In this document: piece by piece, positions 17,055 to 24,553 of the stretch
Numbering within the stretch: position 1 is the stretch's first letter
How the letters are laid out: each line of letters opens with the position of its first letter
Source of the DNA: Hallerella sp963629575
GTDB lineage: Bacteria; Fibrobacterota; Fibrobacteria; Fibrobacterales; Fibrobacteraceae
Reading direction: 5' to 3'
Assembly (NCBI GenBank): GCA_963629575.1
Contig: CAVGIM010000015.1
Coordinates: 1-51,104, forward strand
Length of the DNA: 51,104 nucleotides
Notes under the pieces: generated by a model
The model's input: only the letters and a program-made list of their open reading frames with translations
Told to the model about the DNA's origin: nothing
Databases searched by the model: none
Made by a program: the position numbers and the translations under genes

Positions 17055-17090
17055 AGAAGCCAATTTAAGAATTTTAGCACAAATCATCAA
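17055..17090 (-). promoter_or_regulatory. scpB promoter, TTGATG-17-TAAATT, leaderless layout
   Basis: On the minus strand TTGATG (17085-17090) and TAAATT (17062-17067) are separated by 17 bp. The scpB ATG comes 7 nt after the -10, at the expected transcription start. The divergent ilvD gene begins at 17152. Confidence 0.55.
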
Positions 17091-17151
17091 AGCGTTCCAT
17101 TTTCATACCCCGATTTTCTATTATTTCCATACATCCTTGCGAGGTAAATTC

Positions 17152-19005
17152 ATGAAAGATCTTCGTTCCAAAAAAACCATCGAAGGCCGCGAAATGGCAG
17201 GCGCACGCGCGCTCTGGATAGCAACGGGCACAAGACCCGAGGACTTCGGGAAACCGGTCATCGCCATCGTAAACAGCTTTACGGAATTCGTTCCGGGACA
17301 CGTTCACCTTCGCGAAGTGGGAAAAATCGTCGCCGCGGAAATCCGGAAAGCGGGCGGCATCCCGAAAGAGATGAACACGATAGCGGTCGATGACGGAATC
17401 GCCATGGGACACGACGGAATGCTCTACAGCCTCCCGTCGAGAGACCTCATCGCGGACAGCGTCGAATACATGGCGAACGCGCACCGGGCAGACGCCCTCG
17501 TCTGCATTAGCAACTGCGACAAGGTGACCCCGGGAATGCTCATGGCATCCATGCGGTTGAACATTCCGGCAATATTCGTCTCCGGCGGTCCGATGGAAGC
17601 GGGACATGTCACGCAGAAAGACGGTTCCGACCGTTCCCTCGACCTGATCGACGCGATGATCGATTCCGCAGACACCACGATTGGCGACGCGGAAGTCGCC
17701 GACATCGAAGCGAACGCCTGCCCCACTTGCGGAAGCTGTTCCGGCATGTTTACGGCAAACTCGATGAATTCCCTCACCGAAGCGATTGGGCTTTCGCTCC
17801 CCGGAAACGGGACGATCGTCGCCACGAACGCCGAGAGAAAAAATCTTTTCGTCGAAGCGGGCCGGCGAATCGTCGAACTTTGCCACCGCTATTACGACAA
17901 AGACGACGAAAGCGTCCTGCCGCGTTCCATCGCAACGAAGAAAGCCTTCGAAAACGCCATGCGCCTTGACATCGCCATGGGAGGGAGCTCGAACACGGTG
18001 CTCCACCTGCTCGCCGTCGCCCAGGAAGCGGGCGTCGATTTCACCATGAAGGACATCGACAGGCTTTCCCGCAACACGCCCTGTATCTGCAAGGTCGCTC
18101 CGACCGTACACGACATCCACGTCGAAGACGTGAACCGCGCGGGCGGCATCATCGGAATCCTCGCGGAACTCGACCGAATGGGACTCATTCACCGCGAATG
18201 CCACACGGTTCACGCCAAGACAATCGGCGAAGCGATCGACACGAACGACGTGACGAAAAACCCGCCCGAGGAAATCAAGAACCGCTATCTGGCTGGTCCG
18301 GGGCGCAAGTTCAACATCACCGCCTTTTCCCAGGACTTCCACTACGATTCGCTCGATCTCGATCGCGCCGGCGGATCCATCCGCGATGCGGCCCACGCCT
18401 ACTCCAAGGATGGCGGTCTCGCCGTTCTCTACGGAAACCTCGCTCTCGACGGCTGCATCGTGAAAACCGCTGGAGTCGATGAATCCATTCTCAAGTTCAC
18501 GGGTCCCGCCATCGTCTTCGAGAGCCAGGAAGAGGCAGTCGAAGGAATCCTCGGGAACAAGGTCAAGGCGGGCAATGTCGTCGTCATCCGCTACGAAGGT
18601 CCCAAGGGAGGTCCCGGAATGCAGGAAATGCTCTACCCGACGAGCTATCTCAAGAGCCGTCACCTAGGCAAGCTCTGCGCGCTTCTCACCGACGGACGCT
18701 TCTCCGGCGGAACAAGCGGACTCTCGATCGGACACGCAAGTCCGGAAGCCGCAAACAAGGGAAACATCGGCCTTGTCCAAACCGGCGACATCATCGAGAT
18801 AGACATTCCGAACCGCACCATCAACGTGGGGCTCACCGATGCGGAACTCGGCGAACGCCGCAAGGAAATGGAAGCGAAAGGCGACAAGGCCTGGAAACCC
18901 GTACACAGGAACCGCCTTGTATCCAAGGCGCTCCAGGCCTATGCGGCGATGGCTTCAAGCGCAGACAAGGGCGCGGTCCGCGACCTCGACCTGATTCGCA
19001 AGTAA
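17152..19005 (+). CDS. ilvD: Dihydroxy-acid dehydratase
   Basis: IlvD dehydrates 2,3-dihydroxy-3-methylbutanoate and its methylpentanoate homologue in valine and isoleucine synthesis, using an Fe-S cluster. The protein is 617 residues, as in E. coli. It starts MKDLRSKKTIEGREMAGARALW at the ATG at 17152 behind GAGG; a longer open frame upstream overlaps scpB and is not coding. Cluster cysteines are visible in SNCDKVTPGMLMA (~118) and ACPTCGSCSGMFTANSMN (~188). The C-terminal GGTSGLSIGHASPEAA block is also typical. It is monocistronic with a strong terminator. The next branched-chain step, ilvE, lies at 48.7 kb, so the pathway genes are scattered. Confidence 0.97.
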   Translation: MKDLRSKKTIEGREMAGARALWIATGTRPEDFGKPVIAIVNSFTEFVPGHVHLREVGKIVAAEIRKAGGIPKEMNTIAVDDGIAMGHDGMLYSLPSRDLIADSVEYMANAHRADALVCISNCDKVTPGMLMASMRLNIPAIFVSGGPMEAGHVTQKDGSDRSLDLIDAMIDSADTTIGDAEVADIEANACPTCGSCSGMFTANSMNSLTEAIGLSLPGNGTIVATNAERKNLFVEAGRRIVELCHRYYDKDDESVLPRSIATKKAFENAMRLDIAMGGSSNTVLHLLAVAQEAGVDFTMKDIDRLSRNTPCICKVAPTVHDIHVEDVNRAGGIIGILAELDRMGLIHRECHTVHAKTIGEAIDTNDVTKNPPEEIKNRYLAGPGRKFNITAFSQDFHYDSLDLDRAGGSIRDAAHAYSKDGGLAVLYGNLALDGCIVKTAGVDESILKFTGPAIVFESQEEAVEGILGNKVKAGNVVVIRYEGPKGGPGMQEMLYPTSYLKSRHLGKLCALLTDGRFSGGTSGLSIGHASPEAANKGNIGLVQTGDIIEIDIPNRTINVGLTDAELGERRKEMEAKGDKAWKPVHRNRLVSKALQAYAAMASSADKGAVRDLDLIRK

Positions 19006-19025
19006 TTCCGCGAAATGTTCAGGAA

Positions 19026-19048
19026 AGCCCGCGTTCCGCGGGCTTTTT
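19026..19048 (+). terminator. Rho-independent terminator after ilvD
   Basis: An 8-bp stem (AGCCCGCG / CGCGGGCT) with a 3-nt loop is followed by a run of T residues, 20 nt after the ilvD stop. Confidence 0.9.
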
Positions 19049-19060
19049 CTGCAAAGACGC

Positions 19061-19104
19061 TTGACAGGCGTTCCCGAAAAATTTATGATGGGAATACCCC
19101 TATC
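19061..19104 (+). promoter_or_regulatory. csoR promoter with operator-like sequence
   Basis: TTGACA (19061-19066) and TATGAT (19084-19089) are 17 bp apart, the best sigma-70-type promoter in the window. Immediately downstream, GGGAATACCCCTATCC (19090-19105) contains a G-tract/C-tract motif, ATACCCC, like CsoR operators. It shares ATACC with the palindrome before the ATPase gene. Autoregulation by CsoR is inferred. Confidence 0.7.
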
Positions 19105-19119
19105 CGTATGGAGTCCGCA

Positions 19120-19395
19120 ATGAAGAAATGCATGGATGCGGAAAATCTGCATCGTCGTATCAAAAAGATCCTAGGCCAAGTTCAGGCAATCGACAGAATG
19201 ATAGACAAGGACGTTCCGTGCGAAGAAGTTCTTTCGCTCATCAACGCGGCCAAGTCCGCACTTCACGGTTGTGGAAAGGTCGTACTCGAAGGACACATTC
19301 GGCACTGTATCCGCGACGGCATCGAACATGGCGACGCTGACAAGACCATCCAGAATTTTACAAAAGCCGTAGAACGTTTCGCCAACATGCGCTAG
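19120..19395 (+). CDS. csoR: CsoR/FrmR-family metal-sensing repressor
   Basis: This 91-residue all-helical protein belongs to the CsoR/RcnR/FrmR repressor family. It carries the N-terminal RRIKKILGQVQAIDRMI helix and the ligand residues Cys34 (DVPCEEV), His59 and Cys63 (GHIRHC). The C-x24-H-x3-C spacing equals that of Mycobacterium CsoR (Cys36, His61, Cys65), which binds Cu(I). FrmR-type formaldehyde sensors share Cys and His at these positions but also need an N-terminal Pro, which is absent here. The start at 19120 follows GGAG; an in-frame ATG at 19108 would add four residues. It is followed 79 nt later by a P1B ATPase gene, so metal-responsive control of export is likely. Additional Cys4 and Cys51 are not part of the classical site. 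Confidence 0.88.
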   Translation: MKKCMDAENLHRRIKKILGQVQAIDRMIDKDVPCEEVLSLINAAKSALHGCGKVVLEGHIRHCIRDGIEHGDADKTIQNFTKAVERFANMR

Positions 19396-19434
19396 CCGTT
19401 TTTTCTCTCTTGCCAAAAAGTCGGACAAAAACTA

Positions 19435-19462
19435 TATATACCTATACCCATATAGGTATATA
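19435..19462 (+). promoter_or_regulatory. Perfect 12+4+12 palindrome upstream of the P1B ATPase gene
   Basis: The left arm TATATACCTATA (19435-19446) and right arm TATAGGTATATA (19451-19462) are exact inverse complements around CCCA. The element lies 12 nt before the ATPase ATG, just ahead of AAGGA. It is AT-rich with no T-run, so it is a likely operator, probably for CsoR, rather than a terminator. Confidence 0.7.
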
Positions 19463-19474
19463 CAAGGAAAACCC

Positions 19475-21361
19475 ATGAAGCCGCTTTTGAAACGAATCAG
19501 AACATTTCTGGAAATCCACGATTCCCAAATCGGAAAGCTCTCCCTCGTTCTTTCGGGAATCGCCCTGGTCGCCAGTTTCCTTGAACTTTTGGCGCTTCCC
19601 TTTGACCTAGCCTGGATTTCCATCGTCCTGTGCGGAATACCCATCGCCAAGGGCGCAATCGTCGCTATGCTCACCCAATTCGACATCAAGGCCGATCTTC
19701 TCGTCTCCATCGCTCTCGTCGCATCGCTTGCCATCGGAGAATACTTTGCGGCAGGAGAAGTCGCTTTCATCATGCAGCTCGGAGCCTTCCTCGAAGAAAG
19801 TACGGTCAAAAAGGCTCGTGCGGGAATCGAAAGGCTCGTGCGTCTCGCGCCCGAAACGGCCCGAGTCATCGCGAAAGGCGCGGAAAGAATCGTTCCGGCG
19901 AAAAATGTCCAGACAGGCGACAGGATTCGGGTGCTCCCCGGAGAAACCGTTCCCGTTGACGGAAAGATTCTTTGCGGAGAAACCTCCATCGACCAGGCGG
20001 TCCTGACCGGAGAATCCCTCCCGGTCGATAAGGCTCCGAGCGATGAAGTCTTTTCCGGCACCATCAACCAGTTCGGAACGTTCGATATGCTCGCGACAAG
20101 GGTCGGCGAGGACAGTTCCATCCAGCGGATGGTCAAGCTCGTACAGTCCGCCGAAGCCGGCAAGGCGAAAATCGTCCACTTTGCGGATCGCGCGGCCACA
20201 TGGATTGTCATCGTGGCTCTCTCCGCCTCCATTCTCGCCTGGATTTTTACCGGGGAAATCATCCGGGCCGTAACGGTCCTCGTCGTGTTCTGCCCGTGTG
20301 CGCTTGTTCTTGCGACCCCCACAGCCATCATGGCGGCAATCGGAAACGCCACGCGCCACGGTTTTTTAATCCGTGCCGGAGACGCGCTAGAACGGCTTTC
20401 CACGATAAAGCGAATCGCGTTCGACAAGACGGGAACGCTGACGGTCGGAAAGCCTTCGGTTATCGCGGTCAAAAGTTTTTCCGAACAAGTTAACGAAAAA
20501 ACTTTGTACGAAATCTGTGCCGCCGCGGAAATCGGTTCGGAGCATCCTCTCGGAAAAGCCATCGTCAAGTGCTACCGAGAGAAATTCGGAAACCCGAACC
20601 TTTCCGCGAAAGACTTTCGAATCGTTCCAGGAAACGGCATCTATGCGCAGATCGAAGGAAAAGAGGTTCGCGCCGGAATCCCGGAATACCTAAAAAGGAA
20701 CGGCGTGGAAATTTCGGACAAGGGCATATCCCTTGCGGCCGGGTATCTTTCAAGAGGCGCCACCGTCATCTACATGGCAATCGGCAATCGATTTGCCGGA
20801 TTTGTCGCCCTTGCGGACTCTATCAGGGAAAACGCCGGCAAGGCTATCGATACGCTCAAGTCCCAGGGAATTTTCACGACACTTCTCACCGGAGACAACC
20901 CGGATGCGGCAAAGGCTATCGCAAGAGCCGCCCACATCCAGGATATCCATGCCAACTGCCGTCCGGAAAACAAGCTCGAGCAAATCGAGCGCTATCAGGA
21001 AAAGGGCGAAAGAATCTGCATGATAGGCGACGGAATCAACGATGCGCCGGCACTCAAGAAAGCGGATGTCGGAATCGCCATGGGAGGAATCGGAAGCGAC
21101 ATCGCGATCGAAGCCGCGGACATCGTGCAAGAAAACGACGACCTCGGTGAACTTCCCCACCTGACAGCGCTTTCCCGTCGCATGATGAATACCATCAGGT
21201 TCAATATCGCGTTTTCCATGGGACTGAATTTTTTGGCGGTCATCCTCGCCATCAACGGAACGCTCGGACCTGTCGTCGGCGCGCTAGTCCACAACGGAGG
21301 CTCCTTTCTTGTCATCGCGAATTCCGCGCTTCTTCTCGCGTGGAAACCTCGAAAAGGCTAA
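19475..21361 (+). CDS. P1B-type heavy-metal-exporting ATPase without N-terminal metal-binding domain
   Basis: This 628-residue membrane ATPase pumps transition-metal ions using an aspartyl-phosphate cycle. It shows the actuator loop TGES (~177), the metal-site CPC in FCPCALVLATPTAIMAAIG (~272), phosphorylated Asp in DKTGTLTVGKP (~315), the HP-type SEHPLGKAI and GDGINDAPALKKADVGIAMG (~518). No HMA or CxxC domain precedes the first membrane span, so the protein is short for the class. The last membrane segments read NGTLGPVVGALVHNGGSFLVIANSALLL. They lack both the Met/Ser pair of Cu(I) pumps and the Asp of ZntA-type pumps, so the metal is uncertain. AAGGA precedes the ATG. Context with csoR suggests copper, but the membrane motifs do not clearly support it. 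Confidence 0.9.
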   Translation: MKPLLKRIRTFLEIHDSQIGKLSLVLSGIALVASFLELLALPFDLAWISIVLCGIPIAKGAIVAMLTQFDIKADLLVSIALVASLAIGEYFAAGEVAFIMQLGAFLEESTVKKARAGIERLVRLAPETARVIAKGAERIVPAKNVQTGDRIRVLPGETVPVDGKILCGETSIDQAVLTGESLPVDKAPSDEVFSGTINQFGTFDMLATRVGEDSSIQRMVKLVQSAEAGKAKIVHFADRAATWIVIVALSASILAWIFTGEIIRAVTVLVVFCPCALVLATPTAIMAAIGNATRHGFLIRAGDALERLSTIKRIAFDKTGTLTVGKPSVIAVKSFSEQVNEKTLYEICAAAEIGSEHPLGKAIVKCYREKFGNPNLSAKDFRIVPGNGIYAQIEGKEVRAGIPEYLKRNGVEISDKGISLAAGYLSRGATVIYMAIGNRFAGFVALADSIRENAGKAIDTLKSQGIFTTLLTGDNPDAAKAIARAAHIQDIHANCRPENKLEQIERYQEKGERICMIGDGINDAPALKKADVGIAMGGIGSDIAIEAADIVQENDDLGELPHLTALSRRMMNTIRFNIAFSMGLNFLAVILAINGTLGPVVGALVHNGGSFLVIANSALLLAWKPRKG

Positions 21362-21372
21362 TGCATTTTTTC

Positions 21373-21386
21373 TATCTTGCAAGCGT
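21373..21386 (+). promoter_or_regulatory. Candidate -10 element 8 nt before icd
   Basis: TATCTT at 21373-21378 is followed by GCAAGCGT and the ATG at 21387. No Shine-Dalgarno sequence is present and no -35 box is evident. It gives a leaderless layout and lies just after the ATPase stop codon. Confidence 0.45.
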
Positions 21387-23630
21387 ATGAACCAGAAAAT
21401 TTACTATACCCTGACCGACGAGTCGCCTTTCCTCGCGACACAGTCCCTGCTACCGATCGTCCAGGCCTTCGCCAAGGCCGCGAATCTCGATGTCGAAACC
21501 AAGAACATTTCGCTCGCGGCACGGATCCTCGCCGCATTCGCCGACCGGCTTCCCGAAGGTTCCCTGTTCTTTGGAAATCCCGTCTCGGACGATCTCGCCT
21601 TTCTAGGCGCGCTGACACAAGACCCGACGGCAAACATCATCAAGTTGCCGAACATTTCCGCTTCCGTTCCGCAGCTCAAGGCCGCCATTGCCGAGCTCCA
21701 GAAAAACGGCTACGCCCTGCCCGACTACCCGGACGCTCCGACAACCGCCGAGGAAAAGGACATCCGCGCACGATACGACAAGGTCAAGGGCTCCGCGGTA
21801 AACCCGGTACTTCGCCAGGGAAATTCCGATAGGCGCGCCCCGAATGCGGTCAAGAACTATGCGAGAAAGCATCCCCATTCGAACGGGACATGGAACGCCT
21901 CCGTCAAGACGCACGTTTCGAGCATGACCGAAGGCGACTTCTACGGCAACGAAAAATCCATTACGATGCCCAAGGACGACACGTTCCAAATCGAGTTCGT
22001 CTCGGAATCGGGACACGTTTCGCTTCTCCGCAAGGCGATGCCGCTTCTCGCCGGCGAAGTTCTCGACGCGACCGTCATGCACATCGGGGATCTCGAACGG
22101 TTCATCGCGGAACAAATGGAAGACGCAAGGAAAAAGGGTGTCCTCTTTTCCGTTCATCTCAAGGCGACGATGATGAAGGTTTCGGACCCGGTGATGTTCG
22201 GCGCATTCGTCCGCGTGTTCCTGAAAGACGTCTTCGAAAAACATGCGGATGTTTTCCGCGAGCTCGGGATCGACGCCAACAACGGACTGGGCGATCTCTA
22301 CAAGCGCATCGCCGGAAATCCGAAGGAAGCGGAAATAAGGAAAGCTATCGACGTCTGCCTCGAAAAAGGCCCGGACCTCGCAATGGTCGATTCGACAAAG
22401 GGCATCACGAACCTCCATGTACCAAGCGACGTCATCATCGACGCCTCCATGCCCGCCATGATTCGCAATTCGGGCTGCATGTGGAACAAGGATGGCAAAC
22501 TCGAAGAAGTCAAGGCGGTAATTCCCGACAGGTGCTATGCGGGAATCTACAGGATGACAATCGAATTTCTCAAGCGGAACGGGGCGTTCGATCCCCGCAC
22601 GATGGGAACCGTCCCGAATGTCGGTCTGATGGCGCAAGGCGCAGAAGAATACGGCAGCCACGACAAGACTTTTATCGCCGAGGGAAAAGGCATTATCCGC
22701 GCAATCGATTCCCACGGCAAGGTTCTCCTCTCCGAAAAAGTCGAAACCGGAGACATCTATCGGATGTGCCAGGCGAAAGACGCACCGATTCGCGACTGGG
22801 TAAAGCTCGCCGTGAACCGCGCAAGGCTTTCCGGAATGCCCGCCATTTTCTGGCTCGACCCGAACCGCGCACACGACCGCGAAATCCAGAAAAAGGTTTC
22901 CGCCTACCTTTCGGAATATGACCTGACCGGTCTGGACATCCAGATAAAGTCCCCGACAGACGCCATCCTGGAAACCCTCGCGCGCGCCAAAAAAGGGCTC
23001 GACACGATAGCGGTGACAGGGAATGTCATGCGCGACTATCTCACCGACCTGTTCCCGATTCTCGAAGTCGGAACGTCCGCGAAGATGCTCTCCATCGTGC
23101 CGCTCATGGCAGGCGGCGGACTCTTCGAAACGGGCGCCGGGGGAAGCGCACCCAAGCAAGTCCAGCAGTTCCTTGCGGAAAACTATCTGCGCTGGGATTC
23201 CCTCGGAGAATATTTCGCCCTGGCAGCCTCGCTCGAACAAGCGTCCCTCCCGACAGGCGAAAATCCGGCCGGAAACAGGAAGGCAAAGATTCTCGCCGAA
23301 GCTCTCGACAAGGCCAACGAAAGGATTCTCGACAACAACCGCACGCCGGAACGAAAGCTTGGCGGTCTCGACAATCGCGGTTCCCACTTCTACCTCGCGC
23401 TCTACTGGGCCGAAGAACTCGCCGCGCAAGCGGAAGATCCGGAAATTGCGTCGCACTTCGCTCCTGTCGCCAAGGCTCTCGAAGAAAACGAGCAAGACAT
23501 CGTACAGGCTCTCGCCGATTCCCAGGGCGTCCCGGTCGATGTCGGGGGCTACTACGCCATGCGGCCCGATCTTCTCGAAAAATGGATGCGTCCGGTCGAA
23601 AAGTTCAACCGAATCATCGACAGCCTCTGA
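21387..23630 (+). CDS. icd: Monomeric NADP-dependent isocitrate dehydrogenase
   Basis: This 747-residue protein is the monomeric type of isocitrate dehydrogenase, which makes 2-oxoglutarate and NADPH. It is unrelated in length to the ~415-residue dimeric enzyme. Recognisable blocks are IYYTLTDESPFLATQSLLPIVQAFA at the start, HSNGTWNASVKTHVSSM with the substrate-binding Ser, MPKDDTFQIEFVSESG, VDSTKGITNLHVPSDVIIDASMPAMIRNSG and the NRGSHFYLALYWA segment. I start at the ATG at 21387; the frame is open upstream but overlaps the ATPase gene. There is no ribosome binding site, and TATCTT lies 8 nt upstream. In an anaerobe with fumarate reductase this enzyme probably serves the oxidative branch of a split TCA cycle for glutamate synthesis. 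Confidence 0.97.
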   Translation: MNQKIYYTLTDESPFLATQSLLPIVQAFAKAANLDVETKNISLAARILAAFADRLPEGSLFFGNPVSDDLAFLGALTQDPTANIIKLPNISASVPQLKAAIAELQKNGYALPDYPDAPTTAEEKDIRARYDKVKGSAVNPVLRQGNSDRRAPNAVKNYARKHPHSNGTWNASVKTHVSSMTEGDFYGNEKSITMPKDDTFQIEFVSESGHVSLLRKAMPLLAGEVLDATVMHIGDLERFIAEQMEDARKKGVLFSVHLKATMMKVSDPVMFGAFVRVFLKDVFEKHADVFRELGIDANNGLGDLYKRIAGNPKEAEIRKAIDVCLEKGPDLAMVDSTKGITNLHVPSDVIIDASMPAMIRNSGCMWNKDGKLEEVKAVIPDRCYAGIYRMTIEFLKRNGAFDPRTMGTVPNVGLMAQGAEEYGSHDKTFIAEGKGIIRAIDSHGKVLLSEKVETGDIYRMCQAKDAPIRDWVKLAVNRARLSGMPAIFWLDPNRAHDREIQKKVSAYLSEYDLTGLDIQIKSPTDAILETLARAKKGLDTIAVTGNVMRDYLTDLFPILEVGTSAKMLSIVPLMAGGGLFETGAGGSAPKQVQQFLAENYLRWDSLGEYFALAASLEQASLPTGENPAGNRKAKILAEALDKANERILDNNRTPERKLGGLDNRGSHFYLALYWAEELAAQAEDPEIASHFAPVAKALEENEQDIVQALADSQGVPVDVGGYYAMRPDLLEKWMRPVEKFNRIIDSL

Positions 23631-23658
23631 TCAGGAATCCGGATTTCGCACAAATGAA

Positions 23659-23690
23659 GCGTCTGCCCTTTTCGGCAGGCGTTTTTTTTT
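23659..23690 (+). terminator. Rho-independent terminator after icd
   Basis: The stem GCGTCTGCC / GGCAGGCGT contains one G-T pair and has a 6-nt loop. It is followed by nine T residues. Confidence 0.85.
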
Positions 23691-23716
23691 GATGAAAGCG
23701 CCATTTCGCTCGCAAC

Positions 23717-23745
23717 AAAAAAAACTCCCGGAAAAATCCGAGAGT
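23717..23745 (-). terminator. Rho-independent terminator after the fumarate reductase genes
   Basis: The stem ACTC-C-CGG / CCG-A-GAGT has one mismatch and an A-rich 6-nt loop. On the minus strand it is followed by eight T residues. It lies 26 nt beyond the frdB stop and, with the icd terminator, separates two convergent transcription units. Confidence 0.75.
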
Positions 23746-23770
23746 TTTTCAAAGTCCGCAAAGGATTCGA

Positions 23771-24553
23771 TTACATGTCCTTGCCGTAAACCTTTTCGGC
23801 ATAGGAAACGGTCGCTCCGAGGTATTCGCGGTTCATCTTCGCGATGTAATCCACGGTGATACCCTTCGGGCAGGCCGCCTGGCACTCGTAAAGGTTCGTG
23901 CAGTTGCCAAAACCTTCCTTGTCCATCTGGGCGACCATCGCCAGAACGCGCTTCTTCGCTTCGACCTTGCCTTGCGGCAAGTAAGAAAGGTGGCTGACCT
24001 TCGCCGAGACAAAGAGCATCGCGGAGGAGTTCTTGCAAGCGGCGACACAGGCGCCGCAACCGATACAGGCTGCCGCGTCAAAGGCCCTGTCCGCCTGATC
24101 CTTCGGAACGGGGATCGAGGCCGCTTCCGGAGCGGCACCCGTATTCACGCTCACAAATCCGCCCGCCTGGATAATGCGGTCGAACGCGCTGCGGTTCACG
24201 ACGCAATCCTTGATGACCGGGAAAGCGGATGCGCGCCACGGTTCAATGACAATCGTATCGCCGTCCTTGAACTTGCGCATGTGAAGCTGGCAAGTGGTCA
24301 CCGCATGGTCAGGACCGTGCGGCATTCCGTTGATGACCAAGGAGCACATTCCGCAAATTCCTTCGCGGCAGTCGTGGTCAAAGGCAAAGCCTTCCTTTCC
24401 CTGCTTCATTTCGCGATCGTTTACGATGTCGAGCATTTCCAGGAAAGACATGTCCGGGGAAATGCCGTCGATCTGAATCGTTTCGAACTGGCCTTTGGTC
24501 TTGGCGTCCTTCTGACGCCAAATCTTGAGAGTCAAATGCATATTGTCGCTCAT
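23771..24553 (-). CDS. frdB: Fumarate reductase/succinate dehydrogenase iron-sulfur subunit
   Basis: This 260-residue subunit carries electrons between the membrane haems and the flavoprotein. The [2Fe-2S] ligands are Cys62, 67, 70 and 88 (DCREGICGMC...TTC). The [4Fe-4S] ligands are Cys163, 166, 169 (CIGCGAC) and Cys228. The [3Fe-4S] ligands are Cys173, 218 and 224. All expected cysteines are present. Its ATG overlaps the frdA stop by one base (TAATG), so the two are translated together. In a fermentative bacterium the complex is expected to run as fumarate reductase, the terminal step to succinate. Sequence alone cannot exclude the reverse direction, so sdhB is an equally valid name. Confidence 0.97.
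   Translation of the reverse strand: MSDNMHLTLKIWRQKDAKTKGQFETIQIDGISPDMSFLEMLDIVNDREMKQGKEGFAFDHDCREGICGMCSLVINGMPHGPDHAVTTCQLHMRKFKDGDTIVIEPWRASAFPVIKDCVVNRSAFDRIIQAGGFVSVNTGAAPEAASIPVPKDQADRAFDAAACIGCGACVAACKNSSAMLFVSAKVSHLSYLPQGKVEAKKRVLAMVAQMDKEGFGNCTNLYECQAACPKGITVDYIAKMNREYLGATVSYAEKVYGKDM

Noticed and set aside
17074..18663. 529-codon open frame opposite ilvD
   Set aside because: Antisense shadow of ilvD; the composition is not protein-like.
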